Shown one piece after another: positions 52,784 to 61,352 of a stretch of 64,000 bases of DNA. Position 1 is the stretch's first letter, and every line of letters begins with the position of its first letter. A program made the position numbers and the translations under genes. Source of the DNA: Hyphomicrobiaceae bacterium (lineage in GTDB: Bacteria; Pseudomonadota; Alphaproteobacteria; Rhizobiales; Devosiaceae). The DNA lies in NCBI GenBank assembly GCA_020638095.1, contig JACKJF010000003.1:1178001-1242000 (forward strand). The letters run 5' to 3'. Under the pieces are notes generated by a model. The model saw only the letters and a list, made by a program, of their open reading frames with translations, did not search any database and was not told where the DNA came from.

Positions 52784-53433
52784 CCGATGAAGTGAACGAC
52801 ATCGATAGCAGAATTCCCGACGAAGCCGAGCTTTTGCTGCCCTGGTACGTCAGCGGCCGGATTTCGCCCGACGACAAGCGAAAGGTCGAATCCTGGCTCA
52901 CGGAAAACCCCGATGCCAGCGCCCACCTGGCCCGCGCCAGCGAGGAAATGGACCTCACCTTCGCCGATGCCGAGGCGCTGGGTCAGCCAACCCGCCAGAG
53001 CTTTGACGCCCTGATGGCCCGGATCGAACCCAAAACCGCAAAATCCGTTGCGTCGGGCTGGATCGACCGTCTCTGGGCCGGCCTGTCGCCGCGCTACGCA
53101 CTGGCCGGTATCGCCGCGCTCTTTCTGCTGGTGCTCGCGCAGGGTGCGATTATCGGACTTCTGACCAGCAGTTCTTCGGGCCCTGCCTTTCAGGTTGCCG
53201 GGGCTGAAACCGCAGTCGGGCCGCAACAGAAGGCCCTCGTGGCTTTCGTGCCCGGCGTGTCGCTGGCCGAGATCACGTCGGCGCTCGACGATTTGCGCCT
53301 GCGCATCATCGACGGCCCGGCCCCGGGCGGCATTTATACCATCGCCGCACCAGACACGGACGCCGGCAAAGCTGCCCTGGCGAGCCTTTCTGCCAATGCC
53401 GCGCTGGTGACCTTCTTCTCCGAGAGCGACTGA
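52780..53433 (+). CDS. Membrane-anchored anti-sigma factor
   Basis: A 217-residue protein with an N-terminal anti-sigma domain (about residues 1-85: DEAELLLPWYVSGRISPDDKRKVESWLTENPDASAHL), a single transmembrane helix at about 107-129, and a periplasmic domain of about 85 residues. It has no HxxxCxxC zinc motif, so it is not a ZAS type. Its start overlaps the sigma gene stop by four bases. It would hold the ECF sigma factor inactive until a cell-envelope signal arrives; the subtilisin next to it may process it or be a target. Confidence 0.87.
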   Translation: MTDEVNDIDSRIPDEAELLLPWYVSGRISPDDKRKVESWLTENPDASAHLARASEEMDLTFADAEALGQPTRQSFDALMARIEPKTAKSVASGWIDRLWAGLSPRYALAGIAALFLLVLAQGAIIGLLTSSSSGPAFQVAGAETAVGPQQKALVAFVPGVSLAEITSALDDLRLRIIDGPAPGGIYTIAAPDTDAGKAALASLSANAALVTFFSESD

Positions 53434-53437
53434 TCAG

Positions 53438-54979
53438 ATGCGCGCGCTGCTGCTCGCGACGGTTTTGCTTGCGCTGGCGGTCTCCGGGACCCTGGCGCAG
53501 GTCCGTGTACCGCCGGTCGTAAACCCGGTTCTGGTTGCGCCGACGACGCCGATCACCACCATTCGGATCCCACCCACGACCACGACGCCCCCGGCCAACA
53601 CGCCGCCAACGACGAACCCGATCATCGTCACGCCACCCACGAACCTTCCGCCACCCCAGCAGTCCGGCAACCCCAACCGGCCGAACAAGAACCAGAACAC
53701 CAACCGGCCGACGCCAACGACGACCGTGCCGGTAACACCCCAAGTCACCGAACCCGCAACGCCACCGGCGCGACAGATCGTCTATCGCCGCGTGCCGCTG
53801 CCGCTGCCGCGCCCCGAACTGCGCGAGGTGCCCTATCCGGTCGCACGTCCCTTGCTGACCCTCGGACGGGCCGCGATCATCGACGCGCCGTTCGAACCCC
53901 AGACGCTGGTCGTCATGGTGCCGAGGCGCGACGCCGGCGCGCTGCTCAGCGCATTGATGGCGGAATATGGCTTTGAATTTGTCGACGCCGCGCCTCTCGA
54001 CGTTCTTGGCGTCAGTCTGGCCAAGCTTCGTCTCCCGGACGGGTTGGACCCGGCCGAGGCAACGTGGCTGCTCGCGGCCGATCCGCGCGTTTCCTCGGTC
54101 CAGCCCAACTACCTGTTCGAAGTTGCCGACGGCGAAAGCCGGGACGTGATGCGCGCCCTGCAATATGCGCCGCAGAAAATGGACCTGCCCGACGCTCATC
54201 TGATTTCGACCGGTGAGGGTATCACCATCGGCCTGATCGACACCGCCGTCGATCCGGCGCAGCCGGAATTGACCGGAACCCTTCGCGACCGGCTCGACGT
54301 CCTCGGCGGCGACCCGGTTTCGCTCGATCATGGCACGGCAATGGGCGGGCTGATCACCGCCCACGATCTGCTCGACGGCATCGCCCCCGATGTGAAGCTT
54401 TTGTCCGTCCGCGCCTTCGATGCCGACACGTCGGGAAAGGTCACATCCAACAGTTTTGCCCTGGCCGAGGCCATCGACAAGGCGATCGGGGAGGGGGCCG
54501 ACCTGCTCAATTTCAGCTTTGCCGGTCCGCGCGACCCGCTCGTGCTCAAGGTCGTCGACCAGCTTGAAGCGATGGATGTGCCCATCATTGCCGCCGCCGG
54601 CAATAACGGACCCGACGCGCCGCCGGTCTATCCCGCCGCCCATCGCCATGCCATCGCGGTGACTGCCACCGACAACAAGGACGAGGCCTTTTTCGGCGCC
54701 AATCTCGGTATGTATGTCGAAATCGCTGCACCCGGCGTCGATATTCTCTCGCCCGCACCGGAAGACCGCTATCGCCTCGAAACCGGCACGTCGGTTGCAA
54801 CTGCGCACGTAAGCGGCATTGCCGCGCTTGTGCTGGCGGTGAAACCGGGACTTTCGACCGCTGGCCTGCGCGCCATTCTCGAAGAAGCCTGCCGCGATCT
54901 CGGCCTACCCGGCCGCGATGAAGTCTATGGCGCCGGGCTGATCGACGCCGCCAAGGCGGTTGAGCTGGCCGCGTCCTGA
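53438..54979 (+). CDS. Secreted subtilisin-family serine protease (S8) with Pro/Thr-rich linker
   Basis: A 513-residue protease. Signal peptide at residues 1-20 (GTLAQ), then a Pro/Thr/Asn-rich linker at about 21-110, a propeptide-like domain, and the S8 catalytic domain: D268 (IGLIDTAVD), H298 (LDHGTAMGG), oxyanion Asn in AAAGNNGPDAP, and S452 (GTSVATAHVSG). The catalytic D-H spacing is short, but all three residues are present. It starts 4 bases after the anti-sigma stop. The operon logic resembles regulated envelope stress proteolysis; the substrate is unknown. Confidence 0.93.
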   Translation: MRALLLATVLLALAVSGTLAQVRVPPVVNPVLVAPTTPITTIRIPPTTTTPPANTPPTTNPIIVTPPTNLPPPQQSGNPNRPNKNQNTNRPTPTTTVPVTPQVTEPATPPARQIVYRRVPLPLPRPELREVPYPVARPLLTLGRAAIIDAPFEPQTLVVMVPRRDAGALLSALMAEYGFEFVDAAPLDVLGVSLAKLRLPDGLDPAEATWLLAADPRVSSVQPNYLFEVADGESRDVMRALQYAPQKMDLPDAHLISTGEGITIGLIDTAVDPAQPELTGTLRDRLDVLGGDPVSLDHGTAMGGLITAHDLLDGIAPDVKLLSVRAFDADTSGKVTSNSFALAEAIDKAIGEGADLLNFSFAGPRDPLVLKVVDQLEAMDVPIIAAAGNNGPDAPPVYPAAHRHAIAVTATDNKDEAFFGANLGMYVEIAAPGVDILSPAPEDRYRLETGTSVATAHVSGIAALVLAVKPGLSTAGLRAILEEACRDLGLPGRDEVYGAGLIDAAKAVELAAS

Positions 54980-55120
54980 TTGAGACTCGGCGTTTGCGCC
55001 AGTGTGTCCGTGGCGCATCAGTCATAAGAAGACTGCGACAGGCTGTCGCATTTTGCTTGATCGGTCGTCACGGCGCGGCTATCAGCCCCGAACCTTCAAC
55101 TCAAACAGGGAGCGCGCAAC

Positions 55121-55228
55121 ATGGTCGCTTGTCACCATCACCACATTGCTGTGTCGGTTGCCGTTTCGTTTGAAGGGCATTTTGGACGGTCGCATTTCGG
55201 GGCCACTGGCCTTTCCGTTCTCGCCTGA
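55121..55228 (+). CDS. Small His-rich ORF, candidate leader peptide
   Basis: A 35-residue reading frame: MVACHHHHIAVSVAVSFEG at the start, with four consecutive His codons at residues 5-8 and two more His codons later (residues 20 and 25). GGGAG nine bases before the ATG is a good ribosome site. No gene fills the 394-base gap 54980-55373, and hisS, hisZ and hisG lie downstream. A run of codons for the amino acid in question is the hallmark of ribosome-mediated attenuation. Perfect hairpins follow (TCTGACGTCAGA, GCCGG/CCGGC, ACGCG/CGCGT). A separate DUF1127 gene intervenes, which weakens the argument. Confidence 0.45.
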   Translation: MVACHHHHIAVSVAVSFEGHFGRSHFGATGLSVLA

Positions 55229-55373
55229 CGTCTGACGTCAGAACCCCGCCGGTCGATCCGGCAACCCAACCAGCACCAACCATCATCTGAACCAACGCGT
55301 TTGCGCGTCTGAACGGGTTTGCGGCTCGCCGCTTTGTCCCTTCCGGCCGCCGGCGCGGCAAAGGAGGGGCATC

Positions 55374-55583
55374 ATGCCCGCTGCTATCATGACTCGTGAA
55401 AATGCCTTCGTGTCCAGGCCGCTGGACAATCATCGCGTGAAATCCGCCTGGTTCCCCGACCTCGTAAAACTGTTCCGCCTCCATCCGCGACCGCATGCGG
55501 ACCGTCTGAGCAACCATTTGCGCAGGGATATCGGCCTCGAGCCGGTTCGGGAGCCGAAACCGTGGCAGACCTATTTGCGCTAA
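55374..55583 (+). CDS. Small DUF1127-family protein
   Basis: A 69-residue protein. The C-terminal half LSNHLRRDIGLEPVREPKPWQ matches the DUF1127 signature (LxDhLLRDIGL). The ATG at 55374 is preceded by AAAGGAGGGG, a very strong ribosome site. Basic residues dominate. Alphaproteobacterial DUF1127 proteins are small RNA-binding or stress-linked proteins. The two hairpins after it (55621-55714) may act as terminators or REP elements. Confidence 0.78.
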   Translation: MPAAIMTRENAFVSRPLDNHRVKSAWFPDLVKLFRLHPRPHADRLSNHLRRDIGLEPVREPKPWQTYLR

Positions 55584-55620
55584 TCCCGGCCCAGCCGATC
55601 GCCAGTCCGGATGCCGAAAA

Positions 55621-55714
55621 GGCCCCGGATCAGGTCCGGGGCAGCGCGGGTTCGGGTTTCAGGAAGAACCTCCAACTCGCGCAGTCCCGGCCTTTGCCAT
55701 GCAAAGAGCCGGGA
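55621..55714. repeat. REP-like pair of hairpins between DUF1127 and hisS
   Basis: Two strong stem-loops: CCCCGGA-TCAGG-TCCGGGG at 55623-55641, and GTCCCGGCCTTTG-CCATG-CAAAG-A-GCCGGGAC at 55683-55714, the latter with a 13-bp stem. The first matches a dispersed intergenic palindrome common in alphaproteobacteria (CCCCGGACCTGATCCGGGG type). No T-runs follow. The region to 55824 holds nothing else. Confidence 0.6.
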
Positions 55715-55824
55715 CCTCGTTCCGTCGCGCACCAACCCATCCTCCGCGCCTTGCCCATTGGGGGCCAATCGATTAGGTAGGCGCCAATTCCCCCGGCCCG
55801 AAACCCTTTTGAGGACCGCACCAA

Positions 55825-57363
55825 ATGGCCAAAGCCGACAAGCGCGTCGCCGCCCGTCTGCCGCGCGGATTCGAAGACCGCGACGCCGCTGACATCGCCG
55901 CCACGGACAAGATGATTGCGACCATTCGCAAGGTCTATGAGCGCTACGGGTTCGACCCAATCGAAACCCCATTCTTTGAATATACCGAGGCGCTCGGCAA
56001 GTTCCTGCCCGACGAAGACCGGCCCAACCAGGGCGTGTTCTCGCTGCAGGACGACGACGAACAGTGGATGAGCCTCAGATATGACCTGACGGCGCCGCTC
56101 GCCCGCCATTTCTCCGAAATCTATCAGGACGCCGCCAAGCCCTATCGCACCTACCGGCTCGGCTATGTCTTCCGCAACGAAAAGCCCGGCCCCGGCCGCT
56201 TCCGCCAGTTCATGCAGTTCGATGCCGACACGGTCGGCGCTGCCGGCCCCGAGGCCGACGCCGAAATGTGCATGATGATGGCCGACACGATGGATGCCCT
56301 CGGGCTGGAGGGGAAGTATGTCGTCAGGGTGAACAACCGGAAGGTGCTCGACGGGGTGCTCGAGGCGGCGGGGGTGACCGATGAGGGTCAGAAGCTGACG
56401 GTCCTTCGCGCGATCGACAAGCTGGACAAATTTGGTGGTGACGGCGTTGCGCTGCTGTTGGGAAAAGGTCGTGAAGACGAATCTGGTGCATTCACACGCG
56501 GAGCAGGACTTTCATTACCGAACATTCAAAGAGTTCTTCAATTCCTCGACTACGCTCCGACATTTTCTGGGGCATATGAAGGAAGTCGATACCAGCACTT
56601 TCAGTCAGGAGTCGAAGGAAATGAGCAGAAACTAAAGTGGCTCGATGAGTACGCCGGACTCCCTTCTTCTGGACATGAAGGCGTTCAAGAACTCAAGGCG
56701 ATGCAGGCGCTGTTCGATGCTGCCGACTATAAGAATGACCAAATAAAAATCGATCCCTCAGTCGTCCGCGGCCTCGAATATTACACCGGCCCGGTCTTCG
56801 AGATCGAACTGACCTTTCCGGTCACCAATGAAAAGGGGCAGGAGGTTGTCTTCGGCTCCGTCGGCGGCGGCGGGCGCTATGATGGTCTCGTTTCGCGCTT
56901 CAGGCCCGAGGCGACGCCGGCGACCGGCTTTTCCATCGGCGTGTCGCGTCTCGCGACCGCGCTCAAGCTCACCGGCAATCTCGGCACCGAGGAAACCTTT
57001 GGCCCCGTCGTGGTTCTTGTCATGGACAAGGATCAGGTCGCCGGCTACCAGAAAATGGTCTCCGAACTGCGCAGGGACGGCATTCGCGCCGAACTCTTCC
57101 TCGGCTCCACCAAGAATTTCGGCAAGCAGGTCGCCTATGCCGACAAGCGTAACTCGCCGGCAGTTATCATCGAGGGCAGCGACGAGCGCGCTCGCGGCGT
57201 CGTCCAGATCAAGGACCTGATCGAGGGCAAGAAGGCCGCCGCCGCCATCTCCGACAATGCCGAATGGAAATCCGAACGCCCCGGCCAGTTCGAGGTCACC
57301 CGCGCCGATCTCGTCACCGAAGTCAGAAAGCTCCTGGCCACCTACGGCATCGGCAAATCCTGA
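55825..57363 (+). CDS. hisS: Histidine-tRNA ligase
   Basis: Class II aminoacyl-tRNA synthetase of 512 residues that charges tRNA-His. Motif 2 region [12 protein letters not shown] and [23 protein letters not shown], the histidine-binding [17 protein letters not shown] (HisA motif 2), and [13 protein letters not shown] (motif 3 region) are intact. The C-terminal anticodon domain is [21 protein letters not shown] onward. The internal region (residues about 204-311) is the insertion domain and its DNA is visibly less GC-rich (see 56436-56760). The tRNA-His in this window lacks G-1, matching the altered alphaproteobacterial HisRS. hisZ and hisG follow. Confidence 0.95.
   Translation: MAKADKRVAARLPRGFEDRDAADIAATDKMIATIRKVYERYGFDPIETPFFEYTEALGKFLPDEDRPNQGVFSLQDDDEQWMSLRYDLTAPLARHFSEIYQDAAKPYRTYRLGYVFRNEKPGPGRFRQFMQFDADTVGAAGPEADAEMCMMMADTMDALGLEGKYVVRVNNRKVLDGVLEAAGVTDEGQKLTVLRAIDKLDKFGGDGVALLLGKGREDESGAFTRGAGLSLPNIQRVLQFLDYAPTFSGAYEGSRYQHFQSGVEGNEQKLKWLDEYAGLPSSGHEGVQELKAMQALFDAADYKNDQIKIDPSVVRGLEYYTGPVFEIELTFPVTNEKGQEVVFGSVGGGGRYDGLVSRFRPEATPATGFSIGVSRLATALKLTGNLGTEETFGPVVVLVMDKDQVAGYQKMVSELRRDGIRAELFLGSTKNFGKQVAYADKRNSPAVIIEGSDERARGVVQIKDLIEGKKAAAAISDNAEWKSERPGQFEVTRADLVTEVRKLLATYGIGKS
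56436..56760 (+). other. AT-richer patch inside hisS
   Basis: Within the uniformly GC-rich hisS gene this stretch switches to codons rare around it: GGA, AAA, GAA, TCA, TTA, CTA, ATA and CAA (for example glyGGA and lysAAA in GKGRED and KNDQIKI). The reading frame is intact and encodes the HisRS insertion domain. Composition on both sides returns to normal at about 56436 and 56760. It looks like a recombined or imported segment. Confidence 0.6.
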
Positions 57364-57403
57364 CCAATGTCCCGCACAGCCAAAACATCTGACCGCTCCT
57401 TGT

Positions 57404-57434
57404 CCCTCATGGTGAGCTTGTCGAACCACGAGGG
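57404..57434. repeat. REP-like element between hisS and hisZ
   Basis: CCCTCATGGT-N11-ACCACGAGGG is an imperfect stem-loop whose sequence (CTCATGGTGAGCTTGTCGAAC) closely resembles a dispersed repeat found in many alphaproteobacterial genomes. It fills part of the 140-base gap between hisS and hisZ. Confidence 0.65.
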
Positions 57435-57503
57435 ATCAATCCTCACGCTTCGGCAGACGCAGAATGAGGATCTGGCGGCGCACAGTTGGTCCGGAGGCAA
57501 CGG

Positions 57504-58586
57504 ATGATGCCCGCCGCCACCGAAATCATCAGAAAACTTGGTGCGGTGCTCGACACCTACGTGCCCGAGCGCACCGAGCCGGACCTGCTGGTTCCGGCCA
57601 ATGATTATTTCGAACTGGCGGGCGAGGAGTTCGGGCGGCGGTTGATGCTGACTACGGGCGTCGACGGCCACGATTATTGCCTGCGGCCCGATTTCACCCT
57701 GCCCGTGGCCCAGAACTTCCTGCGTTCCGGCGCGCCGGGTGCCGCCTCGTTCGGTTATTGGGGCAAGGTCTTTCGCCAGCGCAGCGACGGGCCGGCGGAG
57801 TTTACCCAGATGGGGCTCGAACTTCTTGGCCACGACGACGCGGATGCCGCGCTCGACAAGGTGCTGCGCTTCGTCGTCGATGGTCTCGAGGCCGCCGACC
57901 TTCGCAACCTGACCCTGACCTTTGGTTCGGTCGCCCTCTTTGAGGCGCTGCTCGGCGGTGCCGATATTCCCGCCGTCTGGCTGCCGCGCCTCCGCCACCG
58001 GTTTGGCAATCCCGAGGCGCTCGATGCCCTTCTGAACCGGCTCGGCAGCGCGCCGGTTGCGGCTGAAGTCGCAATTCCGAACCGTCAAAGCCTCATCGCC
58101 GAAATCACCGAGCAGATGGTTGCCGACGGGCTGAGCCTGACCGAAGGCCGCACGCCCGCAGAAATCGCCAACCGGTACATCGAACAGCGCGAGCTAGATG
58201 CCGCGCGCGTACCTTCGGAAACGCTGGCGCTGCTGCGGGACTTTCTCCAGGTTTCCGGCACGGTAGAATCGGCTGTCGCCCGCGTGACCGATCTCGCCGC
58301 CGCGTCAGGCACCGACCTCTCGGCGCCGGTTGAGACCCTGATGCGGCACGCCGAAAATCTCGCGACCTTCGCGCCCGGCATGATCCTCAATTTCGCGGCA
58401 GGTTTCGCGCCGCGCCTTCACTACTATACCGGCCTCGTATTCGAAGTGCGGGGCAGGGGCACCGATGTCCTTGCTTCGGGCGGTCAATATGACCGGCTGC
58501 TGAGCGCCCTCGGCGCCCCGGGCGAAATCGCTGCCTCTGGTGCGGCCATGTGGATCGAGCGCATCGTGGAGGCGGCAAATGCCTGA
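57504..58586 (+). CDS. hisZ: ATP phosphoribosyltransferase regulatory subunit
   Basis: HisRS-like regulatory subunit of 360 residues. ATEIIRKLGAVLDTYVPERTEPDLLVPANDYFELAGEEFGRR, CLRPDFTLPVAQNFL, FGYWGKVFRQRSDGPAEFTQMGLELLG and LHYYTGLVFEVRGRG echo HisRS motifs 2 and HisA without an anticodon domain. It binds short HisG and senses histidine. GGAGG lies six bases before the ATG at 57504. Its stop overlaps the hisG start by 8 bases. Confidence 0.93.
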   Translation: MMPAATEIIRKLGAVLDTYVPERTEPDLLVPANDYFELAGEEFGRRLMLTTGVDGHDYCLRPDFTLPVAQNFLRSGAPGAASFGYWGKVFRQRSDGPAEFTQMGLELLGHDDADAALDKVLRFVVDGLEAADLRNLTLTFGSVALFEALLGGADIPAVWLPRLRHRFGNPEALDALLNRLGSAPVAAEVAIPNRQSLIAEITEQMVADGLSLTEGRTPAEIANRYIEQRELDAARVPSETLALLRDFLQVSGTVESAVARVTDLAAASGTDLSAPVETLMRHAENLATFAPGMILNFAAGFAPRLHYYTGLVFEVRGRGTDVLASGGQYDRLLSALGAPGEIAASGAAMWIERIVEAANA

Positions 58587-59295
58587 CCTCATTCTTGCTT
58601 TGCCCTCAAAGGGACGCCTTGAAGAACAGGCCCGTTCGACGTTCGAAAAAGCCGGGTTGAAGATCACGCGGCCGGGTGGGGCGCGCGCCTATCAGGGCGA
58701 GCTTGGCGGCCTTGACGGCGTGACGGTCCGATTTCTTTCCGCCGGAGAAATTGCGCGGGAACTGACCCGCGGCAATATTCATGTCGGGGTGACGGGCGCC
58801 GATCTGATCCACGAAGTCTCCGAGGCCGCGCCGCATCAGGTGATTTTCGCCAAGCCTCTGGAGTTCGGCGAAGCGGACGTGGTGATCGCCGTGCCCGACG
58901 CCTGGCGCGATGTCACCCATGTCGACGATCTCAGCGATGTGGGCGCCGATTTCGCTGCACACAAGACGCGCTGGCTGCGCATCGCCACCAAATACGTCAA
59001 CCTGACGCGCGCCTTTTTCGCCCGTCACGGCATCGCCGAGTATCGCATCGTCGAAAGCCTCGGCGCGACCGAGGCGGCACCCGCCAATGGCTCCGCCGAC
59101 CTGATCGTCGATATCACGACGACCGGCAGCACCCTGCGCGCCAATGGCCTCAGGGTTCTCGAAGACGGGGTGATCCTCAAAAGCCAGGCCAATCTCGTCG
59201 TGTCGAAAACGGCGACATGGGATGCGGCCTCGCGGCAGGTCCTCGACGAAATGTTGAGGGCATTTGGGGTTGCGACGCTCGACCTGAAGGCCTGA
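58579..59295 (+). CDS. hisG: ATP phosphoribosyltransferase, short form
   Basis: HisG of 238 residues, catalyses the first step of histidine biosynthesis. ILALPSKGRLEEQARSTFEKAG, GVTGADLIHE (PRPP loop region), ATKYVNLTRAFFARHG, and the PRPP site VDITTTGSTLRANGL are typical. The short form lacks the C-terminal regulatory domain and needs HisZ, encoded just upstream with an 8-base overlap (ATGCCTGA). Confidence 0.95.
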   Translation: MPDLILALPSKGRLEEQARSTFEKAGLKITRPGGARAYQGELGGLDGVTVRFLSAGEIARELTRGNIHVGVTGADLIHEVSEAAPHQVIFAKPLEFGEADVVIAVPDAWRDVTHVDDLSDVGADFAAHKTRWLRIATKYVNLTRAFFARHGIAEYRIVESLGATEAAPANGSADLIVDITTTGSTLRANGLRVLEDGVILKSQANLVVSKTATWDAASRQVLDEMLRAFGVATLDLKA

Positions 59296-59373
59296 ACGCA
59301 TTCCGTTCGACCTGCGTTAACCCGCGCCGTGCTAAAAGCCACCGAACGGATTCGCGTGGGATTGAACGGCCAG

Positions 59374-60600
59374 ATGACAGAGCCGGATTGCGAACTCAGC
59401 ATCATCATGCCCTGCCTCAACGAGGCGGAGACCATTGTCACCTGCATTGAGAAGGCGCTGGGCTTTCTCAAGCGCACCGGCATTGCTGGCGAGGTCATCA
59501 TCGCCGACAACGGGTCGACCGACGGGTCTCAGGATCTTGCCATCGATGCGGGCGCACACGTTGTCGACGTGGCTGAGAAGGGCTATGGCGCCGCCCTTTC
59601 CGGCGGCATTGCGGCCGCCAAAGGCAAATATGTCATCATGGGAGACGCCGACGATTCCTATGATTTCTCGCGCCTCGAGGCCTTTGTCGAACGCTTGCGA
59701 GAAGGCGACGATCTCGTCATGGGCAACCGCTTCGAGGGCGGCATCGCCCCCGGCGCCATGCCGCCGCTTCACCGCTACTTCGGCAACCCCGTCCTCTCCT
59801 ATGTCGGGCGCCTGTTCTTCGGCTCGAAGATCGGCGATTTTCACTGTGGCCTGCGCGGCTTCAACCGCCAGTCGATCCGCAACCTGAATCTCAGAACCAC
59901 CGGCATGGAATTCGCCTCTGAAATGGTGGTGAAGGCAACGCTTACCGGCCTTCGCATCTCGGAAGTGGCAACCACGCTCAGCAAGGACGGCCGGTCGCGC
60001 GCGCCGCACCTGCGCTCCTTCCGCGACGGCTGGCGTCATCTGCGTTTTCTTCTGCTCTTTTCGCCGCGCTGGCTGTTCCTTTATCCGGGCATCACCCTGC
60101 TGCTGATCGGCATCTTCGCGACCGGCGCGCTTCTGCCGGGCCCCTTCAAGATCACCAACCGCATCGAACTTGACATTCACACCCTTCTGATCGCGTCGAT
60201 GTTCGTGCTTGTCGGCGTGCAGGCCATTTCCTTTGCCCTCATCGGGCGGCGCTTCGCCTCGCGCTACGGCTTCATTCCGCCGTCACGCGTCTTCGACCGG
60301 ATTCTCGAGGCCTTGTCGCTTGAACGGATCCTCGTCTTTTCCGCCATCGTCATCGTCGCTGGCATTGTTGGCATCGCCTGGGCCGTCGGCCGCTGGGCCG
60401 AAACCGATTTCGGGCGTCTGGCCTATGGCGACATGATGCGCTGGATGATTTTCTCGGTCACGGCCATCGTCGCCGGCATGCAGACCATGCTGACCGGCTT
60501 TCTCTCGTCGATGATCAATATTCCGCTCTACGAGCGCCGGGTGACCGACATTGCCCATCCGGACCACCAACGCCGCGCCGCCGACAAGGTGGCGGAGTGA
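59374..60600 (+). CDS. Family 2 glycosyltransferase with C-terminal membrane region
   Basis: A 408-residue protein. N-terminal GT2 domain (about 1-230): ELSIIMPCLNEAETI, IADNGSTDGSQDLA, GDADDSYDFSRL (DxD), and GNRFEGGIAPGAMPPLHRYFGNPVLS, the dolichyl-phosphate-sugar-synthase subtype. Four hydrophobic segments follow in the C-terminal part. The ATG at 59374 starts the conserved domain; GTG 59329 would add 15 residues. It would transfer a sugar to a lipid carrier. The next gene overlaps by GTGA. Confidence 0.9.
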   Translation: MTEPDCELSIIMPCLNEAETIVTCIEKALGFLKRTGIAGEVIIADNGSTDGSQDLAIDAGAHVVDVAEKGYGAALSGGIAAAKGKYVIMGDADDSYDFSRLEAFVERLREGDDLVMGNRFEGGIAPGAMPPLHRYFGNPVLSYVGRLFFGSKIGDFHCGLRGFNRQSIRNLNLRTTGMEFASEMVVKATLTGLRISEVATTLSKDGRSRAPHLRSFRDGWRHLRFLLLFSPRWLFLYPGITLLLIGIFATGALLPGPFKITNRIELDIHTLLIASMFVLVGVQAISFALIGRRFASRYGFIPPSRVFDRILEALSLERILVFSAIVIVAGIVGIAWAVGRWAETDFGRLAYGDMMRWMIFSVTAIVAGMQTMLTGFLSSMINIPLYERRVTDIAHPDHQRRAADKVAE

Positions 60601-61352
60601 TATTCGGCTATGACGGCCTGTTGCTGGCCGGGCTCGCCCTGGTCGGGCTTGCCGCCGGTTTCGTCGATGCGGTGGCCGGCGGCGGCGGGCTGATCGCGCT
60701 GCCCTCACTGCTTGCCGCGGGGGTTCACCCCGTGGCGGCCCTCGCCACCAACAAGCTTCAGGGATCGATCGGTACCTTCATCGCGGCCCTGACTTACTGG
60801 CGGAAAGGGCTGGTTGATCTCAGGTCCCTCGCCATTGCCATCGTCGCCACTTTCGCCGGCGCTTATTTGGGCTCGGCCTCGGTCAAGGCCATTGACGTCT
60901 CCGCGCTCCGCCAGGTCGTGCCATTCGCGCTCATTGCAATCGCGCTCTATTTTCTCGTTGCGCCACGCCTTGGCGACGAAGACCGCGCCCAGCGCCTTGC
61001 GCGCGGGTTCATCCCGGTCATGGGCTTTTGCATCGGCTTTTACGACGGCATTTTCGGTCCCGGCACCGGGTCGTTCCTGACCATTGGTTTTGTGGTTCTT
61101 TTCGGTTTCGGGCTGACGCGCGCCACGGCCAACACCAAGGCGCTCAATTTCGTCTCCAACGCCGCTTCTCTTGCCCTTTTCATTCCCTCCGGCGATGTGC
61201 TTTGGCCAATCGCGCTTGCCATGGCCGCGGGACAGATCATCGGCGGTTACCTCGGTGCCCATGCCGGCATCCGCCATGGCGCACGCTTCATCCGCCCGCT
61301 TGTGGTTGTCGTCTCGATCGTGATGGCGCTTAGGCTTTTGTTCTGGAACTAG
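60597..61352 (+). CDS. TauE/SafE-family sulfite exporter-like permease
   Basis: Membrane protein of 251 residues with about eight hydrophobic segments. GLAAGFVDAVAGGGGLIALPSLL and ATNKLQGSIGTF near the N-terminus, and MGFCIGFYDGIFGPGTGSF in the middle, are the TauE/SafE signatures (YfcA type). It may export sulfite or an organic sulfur compound, which would suit a sulfur oxidiser, but the family is broad. The GTG start sits in the stop of the glycosyltransferase (GTGA). Confidence 0.9.
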   Translation: MIFGYDGLLLAGLALVGLAAGFVDAVAGGGGLIALPSLLAAGVHPVAALATNKLQGSIGTFIAALTYWRKGLVDLRSLAIAIVATFAGAYLGSASVKAIDVSALRQVVPFALIAIALYFLVAPRLGDEDRAQRLARGFIPVMGFCIGFYDGIFGPGTGSFLTIGFVVLFGFGLTRATANTKALNFVSNAASLALFIPSGDVLWPIALAMAAGQIIGGYLGAHAGIRHGARFIRPLVVVVSIVMALRLLFWN

